From Szabonella sp046295215 (lineage in GTDB: Bacteria > Pseudomonadota > Alphaproteobacteria > Rhodobacterales > Rhodobacteraceae), in NCBI GenBank assembly GCA_046295215.1, contig JBKBNP010000020.1, forward strand, positions 1 through 64,000: 64,000 nucleotides of DNA, given 5' to 3'. Both the position numbers and the translations under genes were made by a program. Below the pieces are notes generated by a model. That model saw nothing but the letters and a program-made list of their open reading frames with translations, made no database searches and had not been told where the DNA came from. Shown in pieces: positions 7,954 to 13,729 of the stretch; position 1 is the stretch's first letter, and the number at the start of each line of letters is the position of its first letter.

Positions 7954-8196
7954 ATGAGCAAACAGCACTTCCTTACAGCCGAGCGCGAGGCTTCCCCGGC
8001 CTTTGTCGAAATCTCTGCAATGCTTGACAGCATGAACAAGCAAATCGACCAGTTGCGCGAAATGCTGGAATTGATGGGTGCAGCGTCCGAAGTCATCAAG
8101 ACCAAGGCCGACAGCAAAGCCGCGCCCCGCGAGGGCGCACGCCCGGTCGAACGAGGGGCACTTGCCGCGATGTTTCCGGAAGAGGAAATTCACTGA
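7954..8196 (+). CDS. Small coiled-coil protein after TerL
   Basis: An 80-residue protein with a strong ribosome site (AGGAGG, about eight bases before the ATG). Residues 18-50 have a heptad-like pattern (FVEISAMLDSMNKQIDQLRE), suggesting a coiled-coil oligomer; the C-terminal part is charged and flexible. Its stop overlaps the next start (TGATG). I do not recognise a family. In satellites, small proteins beside the packaging genes can remodel helper capsids or adapt the terminase, but nothing in this sequence shows that. Confidence 0.7.
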   Translation: MSKQHFLTAEREASPAFVEISAMLDSMNKQIDQLREMLELMGAASEVIKTKADSKAAPREGARPVERGALAAMFPEEEIH

Positions 8197-8894
8197 TGCA
8201 GGCCGTTCAAACGCTCACAGATGATGTGGACGCGGTGCAACAGGTCAAAGACACCGCTTCCCCTGACCTGACCATGATTGTGGACCCGGTGACGCTTTGG
8301 CCCAAGCCAGAGGATTGTCCGGTCGGTCTGTTCGATCTGGACTTGCCACAGCCGCAGGCCGAGGCAATGCTGGCGTCACTTGTGCATCGCTGCAATGGTG
8401 GAAAGGCGACCCGTAAGCCGACCCCGGCGGAATGTGCGTCTGCATTGGCGGCGCATTTTTCGGAGCGGAATCGCGCGATCAGTGGCATGTGGGAACGCCA
8501 GTGGGATGCGATGGGCGGGCCGTTTCCCGGCCTGGCACCGAACAACCATTCTGGCCTTTCGCACGATATTGTCCGGGCGCTGTATCTGCGCGGGCATGTC
8601 AGACGGTTGCAGCATGTCGCTGACCAGAGCGCAAAGCGTCGGGTTGCCGATGCACAAAGGGCGCAGGCCGGAAAGGTGGCAGCCTTCCCGGATCATCTGC
8701 AAAACGCAGAGGCCGAGATTGCCGCCTGCACAGAGGCGGCGGCACGTCACGCGCAGCGCATGAAGGATGAGAGGATGGCGCGGGGGCTTCCCCACCTGCG
8801 TTTCAGTCTGGAAGCCGTCTGGCGTGACGCCTGCAACGCGGCAAAGACCATCGGCGAGCCTGCCCCGCCAAGGCCGACAATTTTGGATGAATGA
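8196..8894 (+). CDS. Unknown protein ending the packaging operon
   Basis: A 232-residue protein, start coupled to the preceding stop (TGATG), followed by a strong hairpin terminator at 8944-8973. It has no signal peptide or membrane span. The middle (residues about 60-130) is Trp/His-rich (GMWERQWDAMGGPFPG); residues 140-200 form a long Ala-rich helix, likely coiled coil. Not recognised. Being co-transcribed with terS/terL candidates suggests a packaging, capsid-remodelling or helper-interference role; this is inference from place. Confidence 0.65.
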   Translation: MQAVQTLTDDVDAVQQVKDTASPDLTMIVDPVTLWPKPEDCPVGLFDLDLPQPQAEAMLASLVHRCNGGKATRKPTPAECASALAAHFSERNRAISGMWERQWDAMGGPFPGLAPNNHSGLSHDIVRALYLRGHVRRLQHVADQSAKRRVADAQRAQAGKVAAFPDHLQNAEAEIAACTEAAARHAQRMKDERMARGLPHLRFSLEAVWRDACNAAKTIGEPAPPRPTILDE

Positions 8895-8943
8895 GATCCT
8901 GCGCCTATCGGTGCAGGTAGCAGCACGGTGTCCCGCTGCGGTG

Positions 8944-8973
8944 GGGCAGGCTTTAGGGCCTGCCCTTTCTTTT
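8944..8973. terminator. Terminator between convergent island operons
   Basis: GGGCAGGC (8944-8951) pairs with GCCTGCCC (8958-8965) across a six-base loop, followed on the plus strand by TTTCTTTT. It ends the terminase operon. The stop codon of the minus-strand gene at 8953 falls in the loop, so the hairpin also ends, or overlaps, the opposing transcript. Confidence 0.8.
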
Positions 8974-9303
8974 CAACCACGCTTCCCGCGCAGCCTCAAT
9001 TTCCCGCGCATAGACCCGCGCCTGTTGCTGGAAATTTTCCATTGCTTCGGCTTCATAATCCGGGAATAGAAGGCGCGCACCCACCGCTTGCTTGAAGGCG
9101 CGCATTGCCGCGCTATGGTTTGTCCCGCGGCATCCGGTCTGGCCGGTCATATCGGCAATAGGACAGCCTACGCATTTTCCGTCGAGGAACAGAAGGCAAA
9201 GCGGGCACTCACCGTCAAGGGCCTCGTCCGACAGGCTTGATAAGTTGGCAATGCGGTGCCAACGCATCACCGAACGATTCAGGGCCAGCGCGGTTTCGTC
9301 CAT
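8953..9303 (-). CDS. Cysteine-rich unknown protein, likely zinc-binding
   Basis: A 116-residue protein with cysteines at 33, 36, 44, 47 and 58 (CPLC, then CVGC, then GCRGT) and a following His63, the spacing expected of a small zinc-bound knuckle. The last 45 residues form a charged helix (QQQARVYAREIEAAREAW). Similar small Cys-rich proteins are scattered in phage and satellite genomes without assigned function. It lies just after the 144-residue gene on the minus strand with a three-base gap, so the two are probably one transcript running against the packaging operon. Confidence 0.65.
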   Translation of the reverse strand: MDETALALNRSVMRWHRIANLSSLSDEALDGECPLCLLFLDGKCVGCPIADMTGQTGCRGTNHSAAMRAFKQAVGARLLFPDYEAEAMENFQQQARVYAREIEAAREAWLKRKGRP

Positions 9304-9306
9304 GCC

Positions 9307-9741
9307 CTATTTCTCCGCTTCCGCTTCCGCCTTGTCTGCCATCTGTGCCCGCCGTTCCTCGAACACTTCCCTGAAAGCGCCCATGGCATCGTCAACAGAC
9401 ATTCTGTTGTCGGCAACTGCGCGCAGGGCCACTATCAGCATTTCCCTTTCGGTCTTGTCATAGCCCTTTGTCGCCTCGATCATGCGCCGCTGATCGGACA
9501 CGCTGATGCGATAGGCCGCAGCCATGGCCTTCACTTCGCCGCAGACCATCCAGTCGAAGGACGCGCCGCTTTCCTGCATCCAGTCGTGCAACTCGTCCGT
9601 CAGGTAGACACTGCCTTTGCGCACTTTCAGCTTGGGCGGGGTCAGGTCGAACCATTCGCAGTGTTCCGCGATGCGCGCCCGGATCAGGTCTGCATCAGAT
9701 ATGCCGGTATCGCTCCCCGGCGTGGGGTTGTGTTTGGTCAT
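9307..9741 (-). CDS. Unknown island protein divergent from the XRE repressor
   Basis: A 144-residue protein. The ATG at 9741 is chosen because GGAGA lies five bases upstream; an ATG four codons earlier is possible. Residues 35-60 look like a small DNA- or RNA-binding beta/helix unit (PPKLKVRKGSVYLTDELHDWM), and the C-terminal third is a long acidic helix. Not recognised. Its promoter must overlap the two palindromes at 9767-9821, so the divergent XRE protein probably controls it. That arrangement resembles a repressor facing an early or anti-repressor-side operon in phages. Confidence 0.65.
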   Translation of the reverse strand: MTKHNPTPGSDTGISDADLIRARIAEHCEWFDLTPPKLKVRKGSVYLTDELHDWMQESGASFDWMVCGEVKAMAAAYRISVSDQRRMIEATKGYDKTEREMLIVALRAVADNRMSVDDAMGAFREVFEERRAQMADKAEAEAEK

Positions 9742-9766
9742 GGTGTTCTCCATTGCATTGATGGTT

Positions 9767-9783
9767 TCAACAGTTTATGTTGA
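9767..9783. promoter_or_regulatory. Palindromic operator 1 of the XRE switch
   Basis: TCAACA-GTTTA-TGTTGA is a perfect 6+6 palindrome with a five-base spacer, in the divergent gap between the 144-residue gene and the XRE gene. An identical-arm palindrome lies 38 bases away. The arrangement fits dimeric repressor binding. Confidence 0.8.
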
Positions 9784-9804
9784 TAAGGGCGGCAAGTTGA
9801 GCCG

Positions 9805-9821
9805 TCAACAGAAAATGTTGA
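9805..9821. promoter_or_regulatory. Palindromic operator 2, abutting the XRE start codon
   Basis: TCAACA-GAAAA-TGTTGA has the same arms and spacer length as the first operator and ends one base before the XRE ATG at 9823. There is no Shine-Dalgarno sequence, so the transcript may be leaderless or nearly so, and binding here would block it directly. A half site TCAACAGT recurs inside the gene at 9907. Confidence 0.8.
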
Positions 9822-9822
9822 T

Positions 9823-10047
9823 ATGACGCCAGCACAAGCCCGCGCTGCCCGCGCATTGATCGGAATGACACAGCCAGACCTTGCAGCCGCCGCGATGGTT
9901 GGTCTTTCAACAGTGGTGGATTTTGAGCGTGAGCGGCGGAACGTTGCAGCACCATCTGTTGCCGCAATCCGCGCCGCTCTTGAAGCGACCGGCGTGGAAT
10001 TCATCGCAGAAAACGGCGGGGGTGCCGGGGTGAGGTTGAAAAAATGA
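9823..10047 (+). CDS. XRE-family repressor of the island
   Basis: A 74-residue helix-turn-helix protein of the Cro/C1 (XRE) type: residues 3-58 give the five-helix fold with the turn LIGMTQPDLAAAAMVGLSTVVDFERERR. (shown only to locate it, residues 12-39). The C-terminal piece VEFIAENGGGAGVRL is typical of small phage XRE regulators. The start lies directly against one of two TCAACA-N5-TGTTGA palindromes, so autoregulation and control of the divergent gene are likely. It is coupled to the next gene by ATGA overlap. It is the obvious candidate for the switch that keeps the island quiet. Confidence 0.85.
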   Translation: MTPAQARAARALIGMTQPDLAAAAMVGLSTVVDFERERRNVAAPSVAAIRAALEATGVEFIAENGGGAGVRLKK

Positions 10048-10313
10048 TCCAGGAACTTCTTGACAATTTGACCAGCGAAGATGCCTCCGTGCGCGCAAAA
10101 GCCGGAGCGGAAGCGGGCAGTTTCGCGCTTGGCCTAAAGACACTCGACTACCAAACCAAAAGTGATTTTGAACGCCTTTGCCGACAAGCGAGTTCCTATT
10201 CCGACTGGCCCGAAAGTGAACAATTCCGTTTCAGGATACTGATCCGAGGCGTGCGCGCTGCAGCCAAGGCGTCTGGAAAAATGATCGGCAAAGATGGCTG
10301 GCCGATTCAGTAA
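10044..10313 (+). CDS. Unknown small partner of the XRE repressor
   Basis: An 89-residue, probably all-helical protein whose ATG overlaps the repressor stop codon (ATGA). The early part (LLDNLTSEDASVRAKAGAEA) looks like a short HEAT-like or helical hairpin repeat. It has no cysteine cluster, membrane span or known toxin motif. Strict coupling to an XRE gene raises the idea of an antirepressor, co-repressor or toxin partner, but the sequence does not choose between these. It is the last island gene before attR. Confidence 0.6.
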   Translation: MIQELLDNLTSEDASVRAKAGAEAGSFALGLKTLDYQTKSDFERLCRQASSYSDWPESEQFRFRILIRGVRAAAKASGKMIGKDGWPIQ

Positions 10314-10617
10314 CTTCGTTGTTCTCCGTGCGAGCGCGTACACGACCTGTCCCTACGCCGGAACGCGCGTCCCGAATTTGTCATGGACGCACCACGCGGA
10401 AGTCGCAGCCCTGCCCCCCACCGACTGGGCCAAGACCGGCGCGGGCCACTTCCGAACGGCTTTCAACCCGCGAAGTCAAAGCCCTTGCAAGCCATGGTGG
10501 CTTAAAATGTCTTTCATCCTGTCACTTTTCAGCACCAAAATAAGGGCAGATTGAAGGGCGCTCTGTCAAAGCAGTTTTCTGTAAAACCGTTTTAAGTCAA
10601 TGCTTTATGTAGTGAAT
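10314..10617. other. Right end of island, non-coding
   Basis: About 300 bases without a convincing gene. It contains the right subterminal repeat (10511-10560) and an AT-rich piece up to attR. Short open frames here have no ribosome site and no recognisable product. Most likely it is the attR-side recombination region with integrase or excisionase binding sites. Confidence 0.6.
10511..10560 (+). repeat. Right 50-bp subterminal direct repeat
   Basis: This copy matches 462-511 at 41 of 50 positions with no gap and shares its final 20 bases exactly. It ends 57 bases before attR, compared with 84 bases between attL and the left copy. Same orientation and gap-free alignment at both ends indicate a functional end structure, not chance similarity. 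Confidence 0.75.
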
Positions 10618-10634
10618 TGGAGCGGGTGAAGGGA
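10618..10634. repeat. attR: right attachment site inside tRNA-Gly
   Basis: The same 17 bases as attL. Here they are the last 14 bases of the tRNA-Gly gene plus its encoded CCA (minus strand), so integration restores an intact tRNA on this side. The tRNA gene remains whole outside the island. Confidence 0.9.
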
Positions 10635-10691
10635 ATCGAACCCTCGTCGTCAGCTTGGGAAGCTGCTGCTCTACCATTGAGCTACACCCGC
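10618..10691 (-). tRNA. tRNA-Gly (anticodon CCC)
   Basis: Read on the minus strand, the gene begins GCGGGTGTAGCTCAATGGTA and ends CACCCGCT plus encoded CCA. The acceptor stem GCGGGTG pairs with CACCCGC, the T-loop is GTTCGATTC, and the anticodon loop is TTCCCAA, giving anticodon CCC for GGG codons. Its 3' 17 bases serve as the island's attachment core. The tRNA is 74 bases long including CCA and shows no mismatch in its stems. Confidence 0.95.
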
Positions 10692-10814
10692 GACGCTGCA
10701 TGACCTAGGCGAAGGCCCGGCCTGCGTCAAGATGGTTTCAGGGAAAGGGAGGGTGGCGGCAGAGCTGGCCTTGTGGTCGCAGCGCCGACCCTCGGTCCCC
10801 CGCGCCATGAAAAT

Positions 10815-10841
10815 GGGCCCCCGGTTTTGAACCGGGGGCCC
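10815..10841 (-). terminator. Hairpin terminator after the fasciclin gene
   Basis: GGGCCCCCGGTT and AACCGGGGGCCC form a perfect 12-bp stem with a three-base loop. On the minus strand it is followed by ATTTTC, and it lies about 80 bases after the fasciclin stop codon and before the tRNA gene. The T-run is short, so efficiency is uncertain. Confidence 0.65.
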
Positions 10842-10923
10842 GCTGTCCCGGCCTTGGGGGACGGAGAGGCCGGGGCGGTGACCCTGCGCCGGGGGGAAGG
10901 GTTCCCCGGCGCGTGAGGTCGGT

Positions 10924-11478
10924 TTACATGGCGGGCAGCAGCACCGTGTCGATCACATGGATCACGCCGTTCGACTGTTTCACATCGGCGATGGTGACCG
11001 TGGCGACATTGCCCATGCCATCCTTGATCTTGACCATGTCATTCTCGACCATCGCGGTGAAATCGCAGCCGCCCACAGTGGAGACGGTGTGCATCCCGCC
11101 GCCATCGGCAACCATCTTCACGACATCGGCGGCCATGGCCGACAGGCCGACCACATGGCAGGTCAGGATCTTGGTCAACTGGTCCTTGTTCTCGGGCTTG
11201 AGCAGGGTCTCGACCGTGCCTGCGGGCAGTTTCGCGAAAGCGTCATTGGTGGGCGCGAACACGGTGAAGGGGCCTTCGCCCTGCAGAACCTCGACCAGCC
11301 CTGCAGCCTGCACGGCGGCGACGAGCGTGGTGTGGTCGGCCGAGTTGACAGCATTTTCGACGATGTTCTTGTCCGCGAACATCGGCGCGCCGCCGACCAT
11401 GGGATTGTCCATGGCAAAGGCCGTGCCGGTGGTCAGCGCGAGGCTTGCGGCCAGAAGGCCGGTCTTGAAGTTGAACAT
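10924..11478 (-). CDS. Secreted fasciclin (FAS1) domain protein
   Basis: A 184-residue exported protein. The first 22 residues are a signal peptide (MFNFKTGLLAASLALTTG..., cleavage near TAFA). A single FAS1 domain follows: an H1-like segment (FTVFAPTNDAFAKLP) and the conserved end (NGVIHVIDTVLLP). FAS1 domains mediate adhesion or cell-envelope interactions. It lies downstream of an ECF sigma factor and its RskA-type anti-sigma factor. Mycobacterial SigK/RskA control the FAS1 proteins MPT70/MPT83, so the same pairing here suggests this is the sigma factor's target. A hairpin separates it from the anti-sigma gene, implying its own promoter. Confidence 0.92.
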   Translation of the reverse strand: MFNFKTGLLAASLALTTGTAFAMDNPMVGGAPMFADKNIVENAVNSADHTTLVAAVQAAGLVEVLQGEGPFTVFAPTNDAFAKLPAGTVETLLKPENKDQLTKILTCHVVGLSAMAADVVKMVADGGGMHTVSTVGGCDFTAMVENDMVKIKDGMGNVATVTIADVKQSNGVIHVIDTVLLPAM

Positions 11479-11541
11479 GGAAGTCTCCGTTCTGCTTGGG
11501 GCCGCCGGACCATACCGGAGGCTCGTCCGAAGCTACGCAAA

Positions 11542-11569
11542 GGGGGCGCACGAAGTTTCGCGCGCCCCC
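11542..11569. terminator. Hairpin between anti-sigma and fasciclin genes
   Basis: GGGGGCGC (11542-11549) pairs with GCGCCCCC (11562-11569), and the inner CGAA/TTCG can pair too. In the minus-strand reading the hairpin follows the anti-sigma gene and is trailed by CTTTGCG; the A/T-run lies on the other side. It may act as an attenuator or partial terminator, leaving the fasciclin gene to a promoter downstream of it. Confidence 0.4.
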
Positions 11570-11591
11570 AAAAAAATGTCCCGAGTGGAAA

Positions 11592-12260
11592 TCAGATGTC
11601 GGTGACGACCCCGGTGACAAGAACCGGCCCCGTCGGGGCGCCGGTGGGCGAGCCGCCCGCGGGTTCGAGGCTGACAGCCAGGATCACACCGGCGGCCAGC
11701 GCCGGAGCGGGCAGGATCGCCTCGTCGCCCACGATCAGACCCAGAGACACGGGCGCCGCCTCTCCGGCGATCAGCCAGAGTTCGTGGACAAGGCCGCTGT
11801 CGGCGGCGGCGCCCGCAACGCGGGTGATGCGGAGCCGGTCGCCATCGCGGCCGATCTCGTAGCGCAGGCTGTCGGCATCGGTTGCAAGCGTCGTCACCGG
11901 CACGAAGCCCGGTCCCGGAATCGGCGTCATCGGCAGGAAGGCCAGAACCGCCACCGCCAGCGCCGCCGCCACCCCCGCCCCGGCGAACCAGTTGCGCCAG
12001 AAGGGTTGGCGGGTCTCGGGCTTGCCGAACAGGCGTTCTTCCAGAATGGGCAGCAGGTTGGGAGCCTTGACCTCGCGGAAGTTCTCGTCGAGGCCGGACA
12101 GCCGCAATTCCCATGCGGCCACGGCATTCGCAAAGGCCGGATCGCGGCGGGCGCGGTTTTCGGCGGCGATCCGGTCCTGGATCGCCAGAACGCCCAGAAC
12201 ATATTCACCGGCCAGAAGGTCGTCATTCTCATCCGGGGGGGGGAGGGTTGCATCGGTCAT
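11592..12260 (-). CDS. RskA-type anti-sigma factor
   Basis: A 222-residue membrane protein. The N-terminal cytosolic part (LLAGEYVLGVLAIQDRIAAE) is the zinc-free anti-sigma domain that holds the ECF sigma factor. A membrane helix lies at about residues 92-112 (AGVAAALAVAVLAFL), followed by a periplasmic RskA domain ending with the ELWLIAGE and SLEPAGGSPTGAPTGP segments typical of the family. Its start codon overlaps the sigma stop (ATGA), giving the classical sigma/anti-sigma stoichiometric coupling. Release would need regulated proteolysis; no protease gene is nearby. Confidence 0.92.
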   Translation of the reverse strand: MTDATLPPPDENDDLLAGEYVLGVLAIQDRIAAENRARRDPAFANAVAAWELRLSGLDENFREVKAPNLLPILEERLFGKPETRQPFWRNWFAGAGVAAALAVAVLAFLPMTPIPGPGFVPVTTLATDADSLRYEIGRDGDRLRITRVAGAAADSGLVHELWLIAGEAAPVSLGLIVGDEAILPAPALAAGVILAVSLEPAGGSPTGAPTGPVLVTGVVTDI

Positions 12261-12808
12261 GCGTCAAGACACTCCCTCAGCCGCAGCAGGCTGCGCCGCA
12301 GCCAAGTCCGCATCGTGTTCAGCGGCACGTCGAAACGGCGGGCGAGATCGTCATAGGACCAGCCCTCCAGATAGGCACCCCGCACGGCGGCGGAGCGGTC
12401 CGGTTCGAGCTGGCCGAAACAATCGACCACCCGGCGCGCCTCGCCCTGTGCCACCAGTGTTGCCAGAACGTCGGGGCGGGGATCGGCGACCTGTTCGGCC
12501 TCGTCGCCCTCGCCCGAGGCGGTGGAGGCGGAAGAGGCCCGGGCGCGAAGCCGGTCGATCGCATGGTTTCGGGCGATCGAGATGAGCCATGTCATCCCGC
12601 GGCCTTTCGACGGATCAAACCGACCCGCCCGCAGCCATACCCTTGTGAAAACCTCTTGCAACGCATCCTCCGCTTCCGCTCTCTCCCCAAGGATACGCAG
12701 CAGCACACCCATGAGTTTCGCCGAAGTCGCAGGATAAATTTCGCGGAAAGCTGCGCGGTCCTGTTTCTGGATGCGCAGCAGCAGGTCTGCAATCGGATCG
12801 TCGGTCAT
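12257..12808 (-). CDS. ECF RNA polymerase sigma factor, SigK group
   Basis: A 183-residue ECF sigma factor. Region 2 spans about residues 24-95 (EDALQEVFTRVWLRAGRF..., GMTWLISIARNHAIDRLR), region 4 about 120-180 (AYLEGWSYDDLARRFDVP, then LNTMRTWLRRSLLRLRECL). The start at 12808 (MTDDPIADLL) is chosen by alignment with family length; the longer upstream frame would add an unlikely basic leader. It forms a three-gene unit with the RskA-type anti-sigma gene and, after a hairpin, the fasciclin gene. Confidence 0.92.
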   Translation of the reverse strand: MTDDPIADLLLRIQKQDRAAFREIYPATSAKLMGVLLRILGERAEAEDALQEVFTRVWLRAGRFDPSKGRGMTWLISIARNHAIDRLRARASSASTASGEGDEAEQVADPRPDVLATLVAQGEARRVVDCFGQLEPDRSAAVRGAYLEGWSYDDLARRFDVPLNTMRTWLRRSLLRLRECLDA

Positions 12809-12948
12809 TCTGCCCCTGTCCGCTGACATTTCCCGACAGACGTTAACATGCCCTCTTTCGATTGCAATGCGCGCTGGCCTGCGCAGGGTTGCACAGACCG
12901 GGGGCGAGGCCACCGGGGCAGCTTCGCGCTCACGGTCCGCGATGCGGG

Positions 12949-13563
12949 TCAGACCGCCAGAAGCTTGGTGAACAGGGTTTCGAGGTAATCCAGCGCTTCG
13001 GTGAAAGGGTCATGCCCCTCGCCCAGAACCGCGCGCACCTGCACGTCGAAATCCGCATAATGCTGCGTCAATGCCCAGATCGAGAAGATCAGATGCGCGG
13101 GCGGCAGCGTCGCGATGCGGCCCTCTTCCATCCACTGTTGCAGAACCGTGGATTTTTCATCGACCAGCGCTTTCAACTCGCCCTCGATGGCCGCGCGCAT
13201 GAAGGGCGCGCCTTGCAGGATGTCATTGGCGAAAAGCCGGCTCTCGCGCGGGAAGTCGCGGCTCATCTCCAGCTTGCGGCGGACATAGGCCATGATTTCG
13301 GCGACCGGATCGCCGCCCCCATCCATCTCGCGCAGCGGATCGAGCCAGGTGTGGAGCAATTCGCTCAGCAGGGTGGTGTGGATCGCCTCCTTGGAGGGGA
13401 AATAATAGAGCAGATTGGGCTTCGACAGCCCCGCGACCTCGGCGATCTGGTCCAGCGTCGCGCCGCGGAACCCATGGGTGGAAAACACCTCCAGGGCGGC
13501 ATCGAGGATCGCCTCGGAGTTCTTCCGCTGGATGCGGGTGCGCGGTCGGACCGTCTGCTGCAT
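12949..13563 (-). CDS. RutR-type TetR regulator of pyrimidine use
   Basis: A 204-residue TetR repressor. The helix-turn-helix spans residues 18-62 (ATLDQIAEVAGLSKPNLLYY, then FPSKEAIHTTLLSELL), very close to the RutR pattern. The C-terminal domain has the family signature SIWALTQHYADFDVQV. RutR represses uracil-degradation genes and is released by uracil or thymine. The gene faces the omega-aminotransferase gene, and the gap between them holds TTGACCGGCTGGTCAA, one mismatch from the published E. coli RutR box. This makes the ligand and target assignment plausible. A second paralogue lies at 15984. Confidence 0.85.
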   Translation of the reverse strand: MQQTVRPRTRIQRKNSEAILDAALEVFSTHGFRGATLDQIAEVAGLSKPNLLYYFPSKEAIHTTLLSELLHTWLDPLREMDGGGDPVAEIMAYVRRKLEMSRDFPRESRLFANDILQGAPFMRAAIEGELKALVDEKSTVLQQWMEEGRIATLPPAHLIFSIWALTQHYADFDVQVRAVLGEGHDPFTEALDYLETLFTKLLAV

Positions 13564-13649
13564 TTCCTGACCTTCACCGCCCGGACCTCGCCCGGGTCTG
13601 CCTCGACCTGCGGCCCCTTGACGGGCCGTCCGACAATGCTAGCGTGGCC

Positions 13650-13665
13650 TTGACCGGCTGGTCAA
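13650..13665. promoter_or_regulatory. RutR box between tetR and aminotransferase
   Basis: TTGACCGGCTGGTCAA matches the E. coli RutR consensus TTGACCAnnTGGTCAA at 13 of 14 defined positions. It sits midway in the divergent gap, so one dimer site could regulate both directions. Confidence 0.75.
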
Positions 13666-13729
13666 ACACTTAGGCCAGCCGCAATTCCCCGCTGCCGCCC
13701 CGCCGCCGAACAAATGAAGGATCGCCCCG

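Larger units (their letters stand above)
361..10634. mobile_element. Integrated satellite-like mobile island at tRNA-Gly
   Basis: The segment between the two 17-bp att repeats carries an integrase, an AlpA-type regulator, a Toprim protein, a RepA-like helicase with a nearby repeat array, a candidate TerS, an intact TerL and an XRE repressor, plus small unknown genes. There is no portal, protease, capsid, tail or holin gene, and no conjugation gene. The size (about 10 kb), gene order (integration, regulation, replication, packaging) and missing structural genes match the general plan of phage satellites such as PICIs and P4-like elements. A deleted prophage is the main alternative, but the packed overlapping operons and intact motifs argue against decay. 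The class assignment is inference. Confidence 0.75.

Noticed and set aside
10294..10554. Short frame at the right end of the island
   Set aside because: Overlaps the subterminal repeat, no ribosome site or similarity; the region is better explained as recombination DNA.
361..10634. Island as a simple decayed prophage
   Set aside because: Integrase, helicase and terminase motifs are intact and the operons are tightly coupled with no visible fragments of structural genes. Kept as the main alternative, not excluded.
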